A stretch of 64,000 nt of DNA from Salinarimonas sp. Lineage in GTDB: Bacteria; Pseudomonadota; Alphaproteobacteria; Rhizobiales; Beijerinckiaceae. Below, piece by piece: positions 47,089 through 59,359 of the stretch. How positions within the stretch are numbered: position 1 is the first letter of the stretch; each line of letters starts with the position of its first letter. The position numbers were made by a program, and so were the translations under genes. The notes below the pieces were generated by a model. It had not been told where the DNA came from. It made no database searches and saw only the letters and a list, made by a program, of their open reading frames with translations. The DNA is taken from positions 1,509,501-1,573,500 of the forward strand of contig NZ_CP157794.1 in the NCBI RefSeq assembly GCF_040111675.1. Direction: 5' to 3'.

Positions 47089-48153
47089 ATGTCCGTTTTC
47101 GAGCGTTTCCTCACGCTCTGGGTCGCCCTGTGCATCGTCGTCGGCGTGGCCCTGGGGCGCCTCGTGCCCGAGATGTTCCAGGCGCTCGCCGCCGTCGAGA
47201 TCGCGCAGGTGAACCTTCCCGTCGCGGCGCTGGTCTGGCTGATGATCTTCCCCATGCTGGTGAAGATCGATTTCGCCGCGCTGGGCGAGGTGACGCGGCA
47301 ATGGCGCGGCATCGGGGTGACGCTCTTCGTCAACTGGGCGATCAAGCCGTTCTCGATGGCGGTGCTGGGCTGGATCTTCATCGGCTGGCTGTTCCGCCCG
47401 CTCCTGCCACAGGACCAGATCGAGAGCTACATCGCAGGCCTGATCCTGCTCGGCGCGGCGCCCTGCACGGCCATGGTCTTCGTCTGGTCGAACCTGTGCC
47501 GGGGCGAGCCGCGCTTCACCATCACGCAGGTGGCGCTCAACGACGTCGTGATGGTGTTCGCCTTCGCGCCCATCGTGGCGCTGCTGCTGGGCCTCTCCGC
47601 CATCGTCGTGCCGTGGGAGACGCTGCTCCTCTCCGTCGTGATCTACATCGTCGTGCCGGTGATCGCCGCCTGGGTGGTGCGCCGGCGCGTGCTCGCCCGC
47701 GGCGGCGCGGCGGCGCTCGACGCGCTGCTTGCGCGGCTCCAGCCGATCTCCATCGTCGCGCTGCTCGCGACGCTGGTCCTGCTCTTCGGCTACCAGGGCG
47801 ACCAGATCGTCGAGCAGCCGCTCGTCATCCTGCTCCTCGCCGTGCCGATCTTCCTGCAGGCCTACCTCACCTTCGGCCTCGGCTACCTGCTCAACCGCGT
47901 TCTCGGCGAGAGCCACGCCGTCGCCGGCCCCTCCGCCCTGATCGGCGCCTCGAACTTCTTCGAGCTCGCGGTGGCCACCGCCATCGCGCTGTTCGGCTTC
48001 ACCTCCGGCGCGGCGCTCGCGACGGTGGTGGGCGTGCTGATCGAGGTGCCGGTGATGCTCTCCCTCGTCGCCATCGTGAACCGCTCGCGCGCCTGGTACG
48101 AGCGCGGCGCCGTCCGCCGCGCGACCTCCGCCGCCTCGTCGTCCAAATCCTGA
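47089..48153 (+). CDS. acr3: ACR3-family arsenite efflux transporter
   Basis: This 354-residue inner-membrane protein has ten helices. The conserved cysteine in helix 4 ([17 protein letters not shown]) and the glutamate in helix 9 ([16 protein letters not shown]), both needed for As(III) transport, are present. It starts 2 bp after the ArsR-ArsC gene. Confidence 0.94.
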   Translation: MSVFERFLTLWVALCIVVGVALGRLVPEMFQALAAVEIAQVNLPVAALVWLMIFPMLVKIDFAALGEVTRQWRGIGVTLFVNWAIKPFSMAVLGWIFIGWLFRPLLPQDQIESYIAGLILLGAAPCTAMVFVWSNLCRGEPRFTITQVALNDVVMVFAFAPIVALLLGLSAIVVPWETLLLSVVIYIVVPVIAAWVVRRRVLARGGAAALDALLARLQPISIVALLATLVLLFGYQGDQIVEQPLVILLLAVPIFLQAYLTFGLGYLLNRVLGESHAVAGPSALIGASNFFELAVATAIALFGFTSGAALATVVGVLIEVPVMLSLVAIVNRSRAWYERGAVRRATSAASSSKS

Positions 48154-48170
48154 TCCGAAGGACGCCTCCC

Positions 48171-49220
48171 ATGACCCTGCGCGTCGGCATCAACGGCCTC
48201 GGCCGCATCGGCAGGCTCGCCCTGCGCGCGGCGCTGGGCGGCGCCGAGCGGCCGGACGACGATCCGCGCCGCGACAACCGGCTCGAGATCGTCGCCGTCA
48301 ACGAGCTGAAGGGCTCGGCGGCGGCGCTGGCGCACCTCGTCGAGTTCGACTCGGTCCAGGGCCGCTGGCGCGCGCCGATCCGCGCGGAGGGCGAGGGCGC
48401 GCTCCGCATCGGGGACCGCTCGATCGCCTTCTCGCAGCACGCCGCGCCCGGCGACGTCCCGTGGGGCGATCTCGGCGTCGACGTCGTGATCGAGGCGACC
48501 GGCAAGTTCCTGACGCCGCAGGCGCTCGAGGGCCATCTCGCCCGCGGCGCGAGGCGCGTCGTCGTCGCGGCGCCGGTGAAGGACCCCTCCGTCCTCAACG
48601 TGGTCGTCGGCGTCAACGAGCATCTCTACGACCCGCAGAGCCACCCCATCGTCACCGCCGCCTCCTGCACGACGAACTGCCTCGCGCCGGTGGTGAAGGT
48701 GGTGCACGAGGCGATCGGGATACGGCACGGCCAGATCACCACGATCCACGACCCGACGAACACCAACGTCGTCCACGACGCGGTCCACAAGGACCTGCGC
48801 CGCGCCCGCTCGGCCATGCTCTCGCTCCAGCCGACGACGACGGGGAGCGCGACCGCGATCGCGCTGATCTATCCCGAGCTGAAGGGCAAGCTGAACGGCC
48901 ACGCGGTGCGCGCGCCGGTGCTCAACGCCTCGCTGACGGACTGCGTCTTCGAGCTCGCCCGCGAGACCACGGCCGAGGAGGTCAATCGCCTCTTCGCGCA
49001 GGCCGCCGCCGGGCCCCTCGCCGGCATCCTCGGCTACGAGGAGCGCCCGCTCGTCTCCGCCGACTACGCGCGGGACACCCGCTCCTCCATCGTCGATGCG
49101 CCCTCCACCATGGTCACCGACGGCACGCTGCTCAAGGTCTACGCCTGGTACGACAACGAGATGGGCTACGCCTGCCGCATGGTCGACCTCGTGACGCACA
49201 TGGCCCGGACGGGGATCTGA
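48171..49220 (+). CDS. ArsJ-associated glyceraldehyde-3-phosphate dehydrogenase
   Basis: The 349-residue GAPDH has the Rossmann start [18 protein letters not shown], the active-site cysteine in [16 protein letters not shown], and [16 protein letters not shown] near the end. Next to arsJ, such GAPDH enzymes convert glyceraldehyde-3-phosphate and arsenate to 1-arseno-3-phosphoglycerate, which ArsJ exports, giving resistance to arsenate. It ends 1 bp before arsJ. Confidence 0.94.
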   Translation: MTLRVGINGLGRIGRLALRAALGGAERPDDDPRRDNRLEIVAVNELKGSAAALAHLVEFDSVQGRWRAPIRAEGEGALRIGDRSIAFSQHAAPGDVPWGDLGVDVVIEATGKFLTPQALEGHLARGARRVVVAAPVKDPSVLNVVVGVNEHLYDPQSHPIVTAASCTTNCLAPVVKVVHEAIGIRHGQITTIHDPTNTNVVHDAVHKDLRRARSAMLSLQPTTTGSATAIALIYPELKGKLNGHAVRAPVLNASLTDCVFELARETTAEEVNRLFAQAAAGPLAGILGYEERPLVSADYARDTRSSIVDAPSTMVTDGTLLKVYAWYDNEMGYACRMVDLVTHMARTGI

Positions 49221-49221
49221 G

Positions 49222-50460
49222 ATGACCGCCGGCACGCGCAACTACGCCGTCGTCACGGCGAGCTATTGGGGCTTCACGCTCACCGACGGCGCCCTGCGCA
49301 TGCTGGTGCTGCTCTACTTCTTCCAGCTCGGCTACTCGCCCTTCACGCTCGCCTTCCTGTTCCTGCTCTACGAGGCCGCCGGCATCGGCGCCAACATGAT
49401 CGGCGGCTGGCTCGCGACCCGCTTCGGCATCCCGCGCATGCTCATGACCGGGCTCGCGACGCAGATCACGGGCTTCCTCGTCCTCTCCGCCGTCTCGCCG
49501 GACTGGGCGGTGGCGCTCTCCGTCGTCTGGGTGGTCGTGGCGCAGGGGATCTGCGGCGTCGCCAAGGACCTGACCAAGACGGCCTCCAAGAGCGCCATCA
49601 AGGTGGCCGAGGCGCAGGCCCGCAGGGAGGCCGGCGAGAGCCGGCTGTTCCGCTGGGTCGCGTTCTTCACCGGCTCGAAGAACGCCATGAAGGGCTTCGG
49701 CTTCTTCCTCGGCGGCGTGCTCCTGCAGACGCTCGGCTTCCAGCTCGCGCTCTGGACGATGGCGGGCGCGCTCGCCCTCGTCCTCGCGGGCGTCGTCCTG
49801 GCGCTGCCGCGGGACATGGGCCGGGCGAAGGCCTCGAAGAGCGCCAAGGAGCTCTTCGCCAAGTCGCGCGGGGTGAACCTGCTCGCCGGCGCGCGCGTGG
49901 CCCTGTTCGGCGCGCGGGACGTCTGGTTCGTCGTCGGCGTGCCGGTCTTCCTCTACGCGAACGGCTGGACCTTCACCATGGTCGGCGCCTTCCTCGCCGC
50001 CTGGACCATCGGCTACGGCGCGGTGCAGGCGGTGGCGCCGAGCTTCGTCAAGCGCAGCCCGGACGGGCTCACCTCCGAAGTCGACGGGGCGCGGGCGTGG
50101 TCCTTCGGCCTCGCGGCGATCCCCGCGCTGATCGCGGCGGCCCTGGCCTCCGGGATCGGCCGGCCGGACCTCGTCCTCGTCGCGGGGCTCGGCGTATTCG
50201 GCATCGCCTTCGCGGTGAATTCCTCCGTCCATTCCTACCTGATCCTCGCCTATGCCGGCTCGGAGAAGGCGGCGGAGGACGTCGGCTTCTACTACGCGGC
50301 CAACGCGGCGGGGCGCTTCACGGGCACGCTCCTGTCGGGCCTGCTCTACCAGGCCGGCGGCATCCTCGCCTGCCTGCTGGGCTCGGCCGTGATGCTCTCG
50401 ATCTGCTTTGCCGTGACGCTCGCCCTGCCCCGGGCGCGGGAGGCGACGGCAGCGACCTGA
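49222..50460 (+). CDS. arsJ: ArsJ organoarsenical efflux MFS permease
   Basis: The 412-residue major-facilitator protein opens RNYAVVTASYWGFTLTDGALRMLVLLYFF, the ArsJ signature, and has about twelve membrane helices with a central KDLTKTASKSAIK loop. It exports 1-arseno-3-phosphoglycerate made by the upstream GAPDH. Last gene of the ars operon. Confidence 0.93.
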   Translation: MTAGTRNYAVVTASYWGFTLTDGALRMLVLLYFFQLGYSPFTLAFLFLLYEAAGIGANMIGGWLATRFGIPRMLMTGLATQITGFLVLSAVSPDWAVALSVVWVVVAQGICGVAKDLTKTASKSAIKVAEAQARREAGESRLFRWVAFFTGSKNAMKGFGFFLGGVLLQTLGFQLALWTMAGALALVLAGVVLALPRDMGRAKASKSAKELFAKSRGVNLLAGARVALFGARDVWFVVGVPVFLYANGWTFTMVGAFLAAWTIGYGAVQAVAPSFVKRSPDGLTSEVDGARAWSFGLAAIPALIAAALASGIGRPDLVLVAGLGVFGIAFAVNSSVHSYLILAYAGSEKAAEDVGFYYAANAAGRFTGTLLSGLLYQAGGILACLLGSAVMLSICFAVTLALPRAREATAAT

Positions 50461-50539
50461 GCCGCCGGAAAGGCCTTACGGAACCCCGCGCGGCGCGCGT
50501 CATTCCCCATCGGTCCAGTTTCGACAGGCCGGAGGCGGC

Positions 50540-50806
50540 ATGACCCGCACCACCTTCCTCCTCGCGACGCTCCTGATCCTCGCGCTGTCGCTCGCGCCCC
50601 GCGCGGGGCTGGCGCAGCAGGAGAGGGGGGCCGACGCCGCGACCGGCTCGGTGGCCGACACGCGCGACCAGCCGACCCGCGACCAGATCCGCCGCCTGCT
50701 GCGCGAGCGCGACGGCGCCGATGGCGGCGACTTGCCGCCGCCCTCGGCGATCTCCCCCGAGATCGACCTCCTCGCGCCCGCACCGGACGAGTTCCAGGAG
50801 CCCTGA
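50540..50806 (+). CDS. Small exported protein of unknown function
   Basis: An 88-residue protein with a signal peptide (hydrophobic residues about 5-22, cleavage probably after GLAQ) and a short acidic, proline-ending mature part. GGAGG precedes ATG 50540. It is 2 bp upstream of another small gene. Confidence 0.65.
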   Translation: MTRTTFLLATLLILALSLAPRAGLAQQERGADAATGSVADTRDQPTRDQIRRLLRERDGADGGDLPPPSAISPEIDLLAPAPDEFQEP

Positions 50807-50808
50807 CC

Positions 50809-51150
50809 ATGGCCGACGACCCGACCCGCGACCGCCCCAACCTGAACGACGAGGACGTCAGCCGCCTGCGCAACGAGCAGCGCCGCGAGAACGCGCCGGT
50901 GGGGGAGGGCGGACCGGAAGGCAACCTGACGCAACAGAAGGCCTGGGGCGATCCCGGCGGCGAGGCGCACGCCTATCGCGCCGCCACGAGCGGATCGGGC
51001 GGCGACGCCTCGACGCACGGCGATCTCACCGCGCAGGAGACGCCGGAGACGACGCGCCGCCTCGCGACCGGCGAGACGCCGGAGAGCCGCGCGCGCGCCA
51101 ACCGCGACGCGGACGACGCGGCGGAGCATCTCGGCCAGAAGGAAGAGTGA
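50809..51150 (+). CDS. Small hydrophilic protein of unknown function
   Basis: A 113-residue, very polar protein rich in E, R, T and D, without hydrophobic core or cysteine, resembling intrinsically disordered stress proteins. It follows the exported protein by 2 bp, so the two form a pair. Confidence 0.65.
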   Translation: MADDPTRDRPNLNDEDVSRLRNEQRRENAPVGEGGPEGNLTQQKAWGDPGGEAHAYRAATSGSGGDASTHGDLTAQETPETTRRLATGETPESRARANRDADDAAEHLGQKEE

Positions 51151-51168
51151 GCGAGCGCCCTCAGCGAT

Positions 51169-51345
51169 GTCGTCCCGGACGGCGAAGCCGATCCGGGACC
51201 TATACGCTCGACCTCGGATCGAGCGCGCATGGCGCGCTCGTCGCGCTACACCTCAATCCTCGGGATCACGGAAGCGCAGCCTGAAGGCTGCGACACCGAC
51301 GTCGGCGTTCATGGGTCCCGGATCGCCTTCGGCGTCCGGGATGAC
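51169..51345. repeat. Palindromic repeat, type 2 (copy 2)
   Basis: It opens GTCGTCCCGGACGGCGAAGC and ends GGATCGCCTTCGGCGTCCGG plus GATGAC. The interior shares TCGAGCGCGCATGGCGCGCTCGT and CAGCCTGAAGGCTGCGA with the copy at 28289-28466, in the same orientation. Confidence 0.8.
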
Positions 51346-51407
51346 GGTGATCGACGACGCTGAAGTCGACGACAGCCCCGCCAATGCCTTGCAGGCTCCG
51401 AGCGCCC

Positions 51408-52212
51408 TCAGCGATCCGTTTGCAGGTGGCGCTCGAGATAGGCGAGCGCGTTCTGCCGGTCGCTCTGGCTCGCGCCGGCGATGGCCTGATCGTAGAGGTC
51501 GGCGATCCAGGGATCGCGGCTCGGATCGGCGGCGTCGCGGGCGAGGGTGAGCCACATCAGCCCGAGCGCCCGTTGGCGGGGAACGCCCTCGCCGGTGAGC
51601 AGCATGTGCCCGAGCACCGCCTGGGACGCGATGTGCCCCTTCTCGGCGGCGAGGTTGAGCCAGCGCGCGGCCATGCGCGGGTTCGCCGTCACGCCGCGGC
51701 CGTCGAGATAGAGGCGCGCCAGGTTGTACTGCGCGTCCGCGTCGCCGAACCAGGAGGCGGCGTAGGAGAACATCTCGTGCGCCCGCGCGGTGTTCTGGCG
51801 CACGTAGGTGCCGGGAATGCCGTCCAGGAAATAGACGCCGAGCGCCACGAAGGCGTTGGAGACGACGCCGGCGTCCGGCGCGTCCGGCGACTGCTCGGCG
51901 TGGCCGTCGGCGATCCCGGAGAAATACTCGAAGGCCTTCAGGTCGTCGTGGGGCACGCCGTCGCCGGCCGCGTACATGCGGCCGAGCTTCCATTGCGCCA
52001 GCGTGTCGCCCTGCACCGCCGCGAACTCGAGCGCGCGCACGGCGCCCGCCTTGTCGCCGGCATTGTAGTCGCGCATCCCCGAGCGCAGCGCGTCGCGCAC
52101 GGAGGCGAAGGGCGAGGCCGCCTCGCCCGAGCGCGCGCCGTCGACCGCCAGCGCCGGACCCGTCAGGAGGGCCGTCGCCAGCACCAGGGCGTATGCGCCA
52201 CGACGTGTCCGC

Positions 52213-52226
<14 letters not shown>
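51408..52226 (-). CDS. exoR: ExoR-like periplasmic Sel1-repeat regulator
   Basis: The 272-residue protein has a signal-type N-terminus (residues about 9-27) and Sel1/TPR-like repeats (AVQGDTLAQWKLGRMYAAGDGVP, WFGDADAQYNLARLYLDGRGV, EKGHIASQAVLGHMLLTGEGVPRQRALGLMWLTLARDAA). This arrangement matches ExoR, the periplasmic inhibitor of the ExoS-ChvI two-component system that controls exopolysaccharide and motility in rhizobia. Its start lies 14 bp inside the upstream ilvD gene. Confidence 0.85.
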
Positions 52227-53943
<1,717 letters not shown>

Positions 53944-54411
53944 GACCCTCGTTCCTTCCCACAAACGCTTTGCCGCCCGCTTAACGGCTCTTGACAGGCG
54001 CTGACGCCGCCCGGACGCCTCTCATACGCAATTAGGCCGCGTCCCGCCAAGCTCCGCCGACGCCGCATCCCGGAGGACGCGCGAGGCCCCGGACCAGGGC
54101 CCAGGGCTCGCCTCGCGCCATTAAAGCTTTGAAAAACAACGCGTTCGTGTCGAGTGTGACCATGCGCGGGGAAAGTGGCGGGATCGGGGCGCGGGGCCGT
54201 CTGGGGGATTGCGGAGGGCGCGATGGGGGCGGTGTGTTGCGAGGGGGCAACATTTCGTGAAGGGGGTCCGGGAGGGGGCGACGTGCATGATGGACGGACG
54301 CGGGAGCCCCGCCGCCGCCATCTCCCCGCAGCGGAGCTGGGCCGCCTCAGCGGCCCGGAGGGGCGGGCGGGAAGCGTGGGACGGGACGGCGCTCCCCACC
54401 CGCCGGCCCCC
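53944..54411. other. Control region and repeat-rich gap upstream of ilvD
   Basis: No gene is convincing in this 468-bp gap. The left part is the ilvD 5' region. The rest is G-rich and includes a type 4 palindromic repeat at about 54314-54410. Confidence 0.5.
54314..54410. repeat. Palindromic repeat, type 4 (copy c)
   Basis: Contains GCCGCCATCTCCCCGC, TGGGCCGCCTCAGCGGCCC and GGAGGGGCGGG, and closes with CCCCACCCGCCGGCCCCC. It lies just beyond the stop of the PLP enzyme gene. Confidence 0.6.
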
Positions 54412-55698
54412 TCAGCCCATCCCCTCCAGCGCGTGCGCCAGATCCGCCACCAGATCGTCCGGATGCTCCACGCCGATGGAGACGCGGATCGTGGCGTCGG
54501 AGACGCCGATGCGGGCGCGGACCTCCTGCGGGACACCGGAATGGGTGGTGGAGGCCGGGTGGCAGGCGAGGGATTCGGTGCCGCCGAGCGAGACCGCGAG
54601 CTTGACCACCTGCAGGCCGTTGAGCATGCGGAAGGCCTCCTTCTCCCCGCCCGCGACGTCGAAGGCGAGGGTGGAGCCCGGGGCCTCGCACTGCCGGTCG
54701 TAGACGGCGCGGGACGGGGAGCCCTCGGGGAGGTAGCCGAGGTGGTGGACGCGAGCCACCTTCGGGTGGTCCTTCAGGAAGGCGGCGACGATCTCGGCGT
54801 TCTGCGAGGCCCGGCGCATGCGCAGCGCCAGCGTCTCGAGCGAGCGCGCGATCAGCCAGCAGGGGAACGGGTCGAGCTGGGTGCCGATGGCCGAGCGCAG
54901 CAGGCGCACGGGGCGCATCACCCCCTTGGAGCCCAAAGCGGCGCCGGCGATCAGGTCCGAATGGCCGCCGACGTATTTCGTCAGCGAGTAGATCGAGATG
55001 TCGGCCCCGTGCTGGAGCGGCTTCTGGAAGAGCGGGCCCAGCAGCGTGTTGTCGCACACGACGACCGGGCGGTGGCCCTGCCTCTCGCCGATCTCGTCGG
55101 CGACGCGTCGCACCAGGGCGAGATCGACGAGCGTATTGAGCGGGTTCGACGGCGTCTCGACCATGACGATCGACACCCGCCCGCGGGAGAGGGCGTCCTC
55201 GGCCGCGGCGCGCACGGCCGCCTCGTCGACGCCGTCGGCGAAGCCGACCGCGCCGATGTCGAGATTGGCGAGCGTCTTCGCGATCAGCGTCTCCGTGCCG
55301 CCGTAGAGCGGCTGGGAGTGCAGCACGACGTCGCCCGGGCGGGAATGGGCGAGGATGGTCGTCGCGATGGCCGACATGCCCGACGAGAACAGGAGCGCGG
55401 CCTCGGCCTCCTCGAAGATCGCGAGGCGATCCTCGACGATCTCGGCATTGGGGTGATTGAAGCGCGAATAGACGAGGCCCGCGGCCTCGCCCGCCGGCGG
55501 CTCGCGCCGGCCGGCGACGTAGTCGAAGAACTCCTTGCCGTGCTCGGCGCTCTCGAACACGAAGGTCGAGGTGAGGAAGACGGGCGGCTTGACCGCGCCC
55601 TCCGAGAGCAGCGGGTCGTAGCCGTAGCCGAGCATCAGCGTCTCGGGCTGCAGCTTGCGGCCGTCGATACGGTCCTTGTGGTAGCGGTCCTGGGCCAT
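54412..55698 (-). CDS. Cystathionine gamma-synthase family PLP enzyme
   Basis: The 428-residue Cys/Met-metabolism PLP protein shows [33 protein letters not shown] and the Schiff-base lysine in [18 protein letters not shown], and ends with RISIG-type [17 protein letters not shown]. Reactions in this fold include trans-sulfuration and gamma-elimination, and the specific one is undetermined. It is divergent from the flavin reductase. Confidence 0.88.
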   Translation of the reverse strand: MAQDRYHKDRIDGRKLQPETLMLGYGYDPLLSEGAVKPPVFLTSTFVFESAEHGKEFFDYVAGRREPPAGEAAGLVYSRFNHPNAEIVEDRLAIFEEAEAALLFSSGMSAIATTILAHSRPGDVVLHSQPLYGGTETLIAKTLANLDIGAVGFADGVDEAAVRAAAEDALSRGRVSIVMVETPSNPLNTLVDLALVRRVADEIGERQGHRPVVVCDNTLLGPLFQKPLQHGADISIYSLTKYVGGHSDLIAGAALGSKGVMRPVRLLRSAIGTQLDPFPCWLIARSLETLALRMRRASQNAEIVAAFLKDHPKVARVHHLGYLPEGSPSRAVYDRQCEAPGSTLAFDVAGGEKEAFRMLNGLQVVKLAVSLGGTESLACHPASTTHSGVPQEVRARIGVSDATIRVSIGVEHPDDLVADLAHALEGMG

Positions 55699-55798
55699 CT
55701 ATCATCTCCGGAAAACGGGGGTCGGGAGCGACAACGCGGACGGGGAACGCGCGGGGTCGCCCGTCCGCCCTCTCCGCGTCTTTCCTTTCGGCTCTTCC

Positions 55799-55823
55799 TG
55801 GCCATATCAGACGTCGATGGCCA
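55799..55823. promoter_or_regulatory. Inverted repeat in a divergent control region
   Basis: TGGCCAT (55799-55805) and ATGGCCA (55817-55823) are perfect 7-bp arms with an 11-bp spacer, located between the divergent PLP-enzyme and flavin-reductase genes. Could be an operator for either gene. Confidence 0.45.
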
Positions 55824-55868
55824 TCCTATCCGGTTCATGGCGTCTGCAACTTGCGAGAAGGAACTTTC

Positions 55869-56384
55869 TTGAGCGTGCGCCCGACAGAAGCCGTCGATCC
55901 GTCGCCCTTCGACGCCGGGCGCTTCCGCGAGGCCATGAGCCGCGTGCCGGGCGCCGTGCACGTGGTGACGACCCGCGCCGGAGCGAGCCGCGCCGGCTTC
56001 ACCGCCACCGCCGTCACGGCGGTGTCCGACCATCCGCCGACGCTGCTCGTCTGCGCCAATGCCGGCAGCGAATCCGCGCAGGCGCTGGTGCGTAACGGGA
56101 TCTTCTGCGTGAACGCGCTCTCCTGGGAGGACGAGCCGGTGGCGAGCGTCTTCGCCGGGCGCACCGAGCTGCGCGGCGACGCGCGCTTCGGCCAGAACCG
56201 CTGGTCGACGCTCGCCACCGGCGCGCCCGTGCTCGAGACGGCGCTCGTCAGCTTCGACTGCCGGCTGCTCTCGGCCGACGTGGTGGGCACCCACCACGTC
56301 GTCATCGGCGAGGTCGTGGAGGCGCGCGTCGGCCGCCACGCCCGGGCGCTCGTCTACCGCGAGCGGGCCTTTCACGGCGTGTGA
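55869..56384 (+). CDS. Flavin reductase family protein
   Basis: The roughly 171-residue FMN-binding split-barrel protein has FREAMSRVPGAVHVVTTRAG, FTATAVTAVSDHPPTLLVCANA, FCVNALSWED and FAGRTELRGDARF, as in the small reductases that supply reduced flavin to two-component monooxygenases. The start chosen is TTG at 55869, since AAGGA lies about seven bases upstream; a TTG at 55851 lacks a site. No oxygenase gene is adjacent. Confidence 0.87.
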   Translation: MSVRPTEAVDPSPFDAGRFREAMSRVPGAVHVVTTRAGASRAGFTATAVTAVSDHPPTLLVCANAGSESAQALVRNGIFCVNALSWEDEPVASVFAGRTELRGDARFGQNRWSTLATGAPVLETALVSFDCRLLSADVVGTHHVVIGEVVEARVGRHARALVYRERAFHGV

Positions 56385-56393
56385 GCGCGCGCC

Positions 56394-57200
56394 TCACCCG
56401 AACGCGACGAGCGCCGCGAGCCCCACGCCGCCGACGACGATGCGCCACCAGGCGAACAGGCCGAAGCCGTGCTTCGAGACATAGGCGAGCAGCGTCTTGA
56501 CCACGAACAGCCCCGCCACGAAGGCCGCGACGAAGCCGATGGCGATCTTCGCCGTGTCGTCGGCGGAGAGCTGGTCGTAGGACTGCAGCAGCTCCCAGGT
56601 GAAGGCGCCGGCCATGGTCGGCATGGCGAGGAAGAACGAGAACTCGGCCGCCGCGCGCTTGGAGGCGCCCATCATCATGGCGCCGACGATGGTCGCCCCC
56701 GAGCGGGAGACGCCGGGGATCATGGCGAGGCACTGGATCACGCCGATGCCGAAATACATCGGCAGCGAGAAGCGCGTCGCCTCCTCGTGGCGCTGCGGCA
56801 GGTTCGCCCGGTCGACCGCGAGCAGCACGAAGCCGCCGAGGATCAGGGTCGTGCACACGACGCGCGGATCGAACAGGACGCCGAGGATGAAGTCGCGCGC
56901 GAGCACGCCCACCACCGCCGCCGGCAGGAAGGCGACCAGGACGCCGACGACGAAGCGCCGCGCCTTCGGATCATGCGGCAGCGACAGCGCGATCGACCAG
57001 AGGCGCGCGAAATAGGCCGAGAGGATCGCCAGGATCGCGCCGAACTGGATCAGGATGGCGAAGGTCTTGTCCGCGTGGCTGTCGAGGCCGAACAGGCTCT
57101 GGAGCAGGATCAGGTGCCCCGTCGAGGAGACCGGGATGAACTCGGTCGCGCCTTCGAGAAGGCCGAGGAAGAGCGCCTTGAGGGCCTCGATCAGGGTCAT
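56394..57200 (-). CDS. uppP: Undecaprenyl-diphosphate phosphatase
   Basis: The 268-residue membrane enzyme recycles the lipid carrier used for peptidoglycan and polysaccharide synthesis. [19 protein letters not shown] near the N-terminus and [19 protein letters not shown] in the middle are the two catalytic motifs. About eight hydrophobic segments. Convergent with the flavin reductase gene. Confidence 0.95.
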   Translation of the reverse strand: MTLIEALKALFLGLLEGATEFIPVSSTGHLILLQSLFGLDSHADKTFAILIQFGAILAILSAYFARLWSIALSLPHDPKARRFVVGVLVAFLPAAVVGVLARDFILGVLFDPRVVCTTLILGGFVLLAVDRANLPQRHEEATRFSLPMYFGIGVIQCLAMIPGVSRSGATIVGAMMMGASKRAAAEFSFFLAMPTMAGAFTWELLQSYDQLSADDTAKIAIGFVAAFVAGLFVVKTLLAYVSKHGFGLFAWWRIVVGGVGLAALVAFG

Positions 57201-57346
57201 GGGGACGAGCTCGTTGCGGTGCGAGAGAACGGCGTCGGAGCCGGGTGTAGCCGCCCTGCGGCGCGAGCGCCAGCCCGGCGGATCGTTACCGGGCGTTAAC
57301 TTGACGAAGCCTTAATGTCGCCCGGCTCGAAGCGTTCTTGGGACCC

Positions 57347-58039
57347 ATGGCCACACTGCATCACTATCCGCTCTGCCCGCATTCGCGCTTCGCCCGCCTC
57401 GCGCTGGCGGAGCTGGGGCGCGTGGTCGATCTCGTCGAGGAGCGGCCCTGGGAGCGGCGCGAGTCGTTCCTCGCCCTCGACCCGGCCGGCCAGACCCCGG
57501 TTCTCGTGGAGGACGACGGCCTCGTCGTGCCCGGGCCCGCCGTCATCGCCGAATGGCTCGACGAGACCACCGGCCCGGCGGAGCCGGAGCGCCGGCTGAT
57601 GCCGGCGGAACCGGCGGCCAGGGTCGAGGTGCGTCGGCTGATGGGCTGGTTCCTCGGCAAGTTCTACGAGGAAGTGACCGGCTATCTCGTCAACGAGAAG
57701 ATCTACAAGCGCTTCGTCTCGGCCTCCGCCGGCGGCGGACCGCCGGACATGGCGACGATCCGGGCCGCGCGCGCCAACGTGCGCTATCACGTGCGCTATA
57801 TCGGCTTCCTCGCCCAGCGCCGGAATTTTCTCGCCGGCGAGGCGCTGACCTATGCCGATCTCGCCGCGGCTGCCCATATCTCCTGCGTCGACTATCTGGG
57901 CGATGCGCCATGGGCGGAGGACGAGGCGGCGAAGACGTGGTACGCGCGGGTGAAGAGCCGCCCGAGCTTCCGCGCGCTCCTCGCCGACCGCGTCCCCGGC
58001 ATGGCGCCGCCCGACGCCTACGCGGATCTGGACTTCTGA
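57347..58039 (+). CDS. Glutathione S-transferase family protein
   Basis: The 230-residue protein has a thioredoxin-fold N-terminal domain ([19 protein letters not shown]... [24 protein letters not shown]) and an all-helical C-terminal domain ([29 protein letters not shown]). Rhizobial versions often adjoin queG, as here. The stop lies close to the start of queG. Confidence 0.88.
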   Translation: MATLHHYPLCPHSRFARLALAELGRVVDLVEERPWERRESFLALDPAGQTPVLVEDDGLVVPGPAVIAEWLDETTGPAEPERRLMPAEPAARVEVRRLMGWFLGKFYEEVTGYLVNEKIYKRFVSASAGGGPPDMATIRAARANVRYHVRYIGFLAQRRNFLAGEALTYADLAAAAHISCVDYLGDAPWAEDEAAKTWYARVKSRPSFRALLADRVPGMAPPDAYADLDF

Positions 58040-58065
58040 GACGGGAACGCCTGAAAGACGAGATC

Positions 58066-59148
58066 GTGGAGCGCGCCCGCGCGCTCGGCTTCGACGCTGT
58101 CCGCGTGACCGCGCCCGCGGCCCTGCCCGATCTCGCCCCGCGGCTCGCGGCCTGGCTCGAGGCCGGCCATCAGGGCACGATGGCCTGGATGGACGAGACG
58201 GCCGAGCGCCGGGCCGACCCGCGGGCCCTGTGGCCCGAGGTCCGCTCCATCGTCATGCTCGGCATGAATTACGGGCCCGACGAGGACCCGCTGGAGGCCG
58301 TGCGCCGGCGCTCGCGGGCGGCGATCTCGGTCTACGCGCAGGGGCGCGACTATCACGACGTGATCAAGGGCAAGCTCAAGGAACTCGCCGGCGCGCTCGC
58401 CTCCAAGGGCGGGGCGGACGTGAAGGTGTTCGTCGACACCGCGCCCGTGATGGAGAAGCCGCTGGCGGAGGCCGCCGGGCTCGGCTGGCAGGGCAAGCAC
58501 ACGGTGCTGGTCTCGCGCGCGCTCGGAAACTGGCTCTTCCTGGGGGCGATCTTCACCACCGCCGACCTGCCCGTCGACGAGCCGGAGCGCGACCATTGCG
58601 GCTCCTGCCGGCGCTGCCTCGACGTGTGCCCGACGAACGCCTTCCCGGCGCCCTACGTGCTCGATTCGCGGAGGTGCGTCTCCTACCTCACCATCGAGCA
58701 CAAGGGGCACATCGATCCCGCCTTGCGCGAGGGCATCGGCAACCGGGTCTACGGCTGCGACGATTGCCTCGCCGTCTGCCCGTGGAACAAGTTCGCGCAG
58801 GCCGGGCGCGAGGCGAAGCTGCGCTCCCGTCCCGATCTCGCGGACCGCCCCCTCGCCGAGCTCGCGGCTTTGGACGACGCCGCCTTCCGCGCGCTGTTCT
58901 CGGGCACGCCGATCAAGCGCACGGGCCGCGACCGCTTCGTGCGCAACGTGCTGATCGCCATCGGCAACAGCGGCGACCCCGGCCTGGCGCGGGCCGCGCG
59001 CGAGCGGCTCGACGACGCCTCGCCGCTGGTGCGCGCGATGGCTGTGTGGGCGCTCCGGCGGCTTCTGCCGGAAGGCGAGTTCGCGGCGCTGCGGGAGGCG
59101 CGGGCCGCGGGGGAGGGGGATCCGGAGGTGGCGCGGGAGTGGGGGTGA
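58066..59148 (+). CDS. queG: Epoxyqueuosine reductase
   Basis: QueG catalyses the last step of queuosine synthesis in tRNA. It has a cobalamin-binding region, two 4Fe-4S ferredoxin motifs ([16 protein letters not shown] and [11 protein letters not shown]), the catalytic region [17 protein letters not shown] and C-terminal HEAT-like repeats. No ATG is available at the usual position; GTG 58066 is used here. CTG at 58036 or 58051 would give the expected extra ten or so N-terminal residues and would overlap the GST stop. Confidence 0.9.
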   Translation: MERARALGFDAVRVTAPAALPDLAPRLAAWLEAGHQGTMAWMDETAERRADPRALWPEVRSIVMLGMNYGPDEDPLEAVRRRSRAAISVYAQGRDYHDVIKGKLKELAGALASKGGADVKVFVDTAPVMEKPLAEAAGLGWQGKHTVLVSRALGNWLFLGAIFTTADLPVDEPERDHCGSCRRCLDVCPTNAFPAPYVLDSRRCVSYLTIEHKGHIDPALREGIGNRVYGCDDCLAVCPWNKFAQAGREAKLRSRPDLADRPLAELAALDDAAFRALFSGTPIKRTGRDRFVRNVLIAIGNSGDPGLARAARERLDDASPLVRAMAVWALRRLLPEGEFAALREARAAGEGDPEVAREWG

Positions 59149-59164
59149 GGGCGAGACCCGGCAT

Positions 59165-59211
59165 CACCCCGCGGGGGAGGTGGGCCGGGCGAAGCCCGGA
59201 CCGGGAGGGGC
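59165..59211. repeat. Partial palindromic repeat, type 4 (copy d)
   Basis: ACCCCGCGGGGGAGGTGGGCC followed by GGGCGAAGCCC and GGGAGGGGCG. It lies just after queG. Confidence 0.5.
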
Positions 59212-59359
59212 GTCGCGCAGGTCTCCGCCTCATGCGGACGAGGCCCTGCCGTCCGGTCTCGCTTCATCGAAGGCGAGATCGTTCTGTCTCGCCGCCGATG
59301 CAGCGCGAGGCGGCGGTACGCGCGCGGGGGGGGCGGGCGGCGGGCGCGCCGAACCCTTT

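Noticed and set aside
55699..55868. SAM riboswitch upstream of the cystathionine gamma-synthase family gene
   Set aside because: No match to the SAM-II or SAM/SAH conserved core could be seen in this short region.
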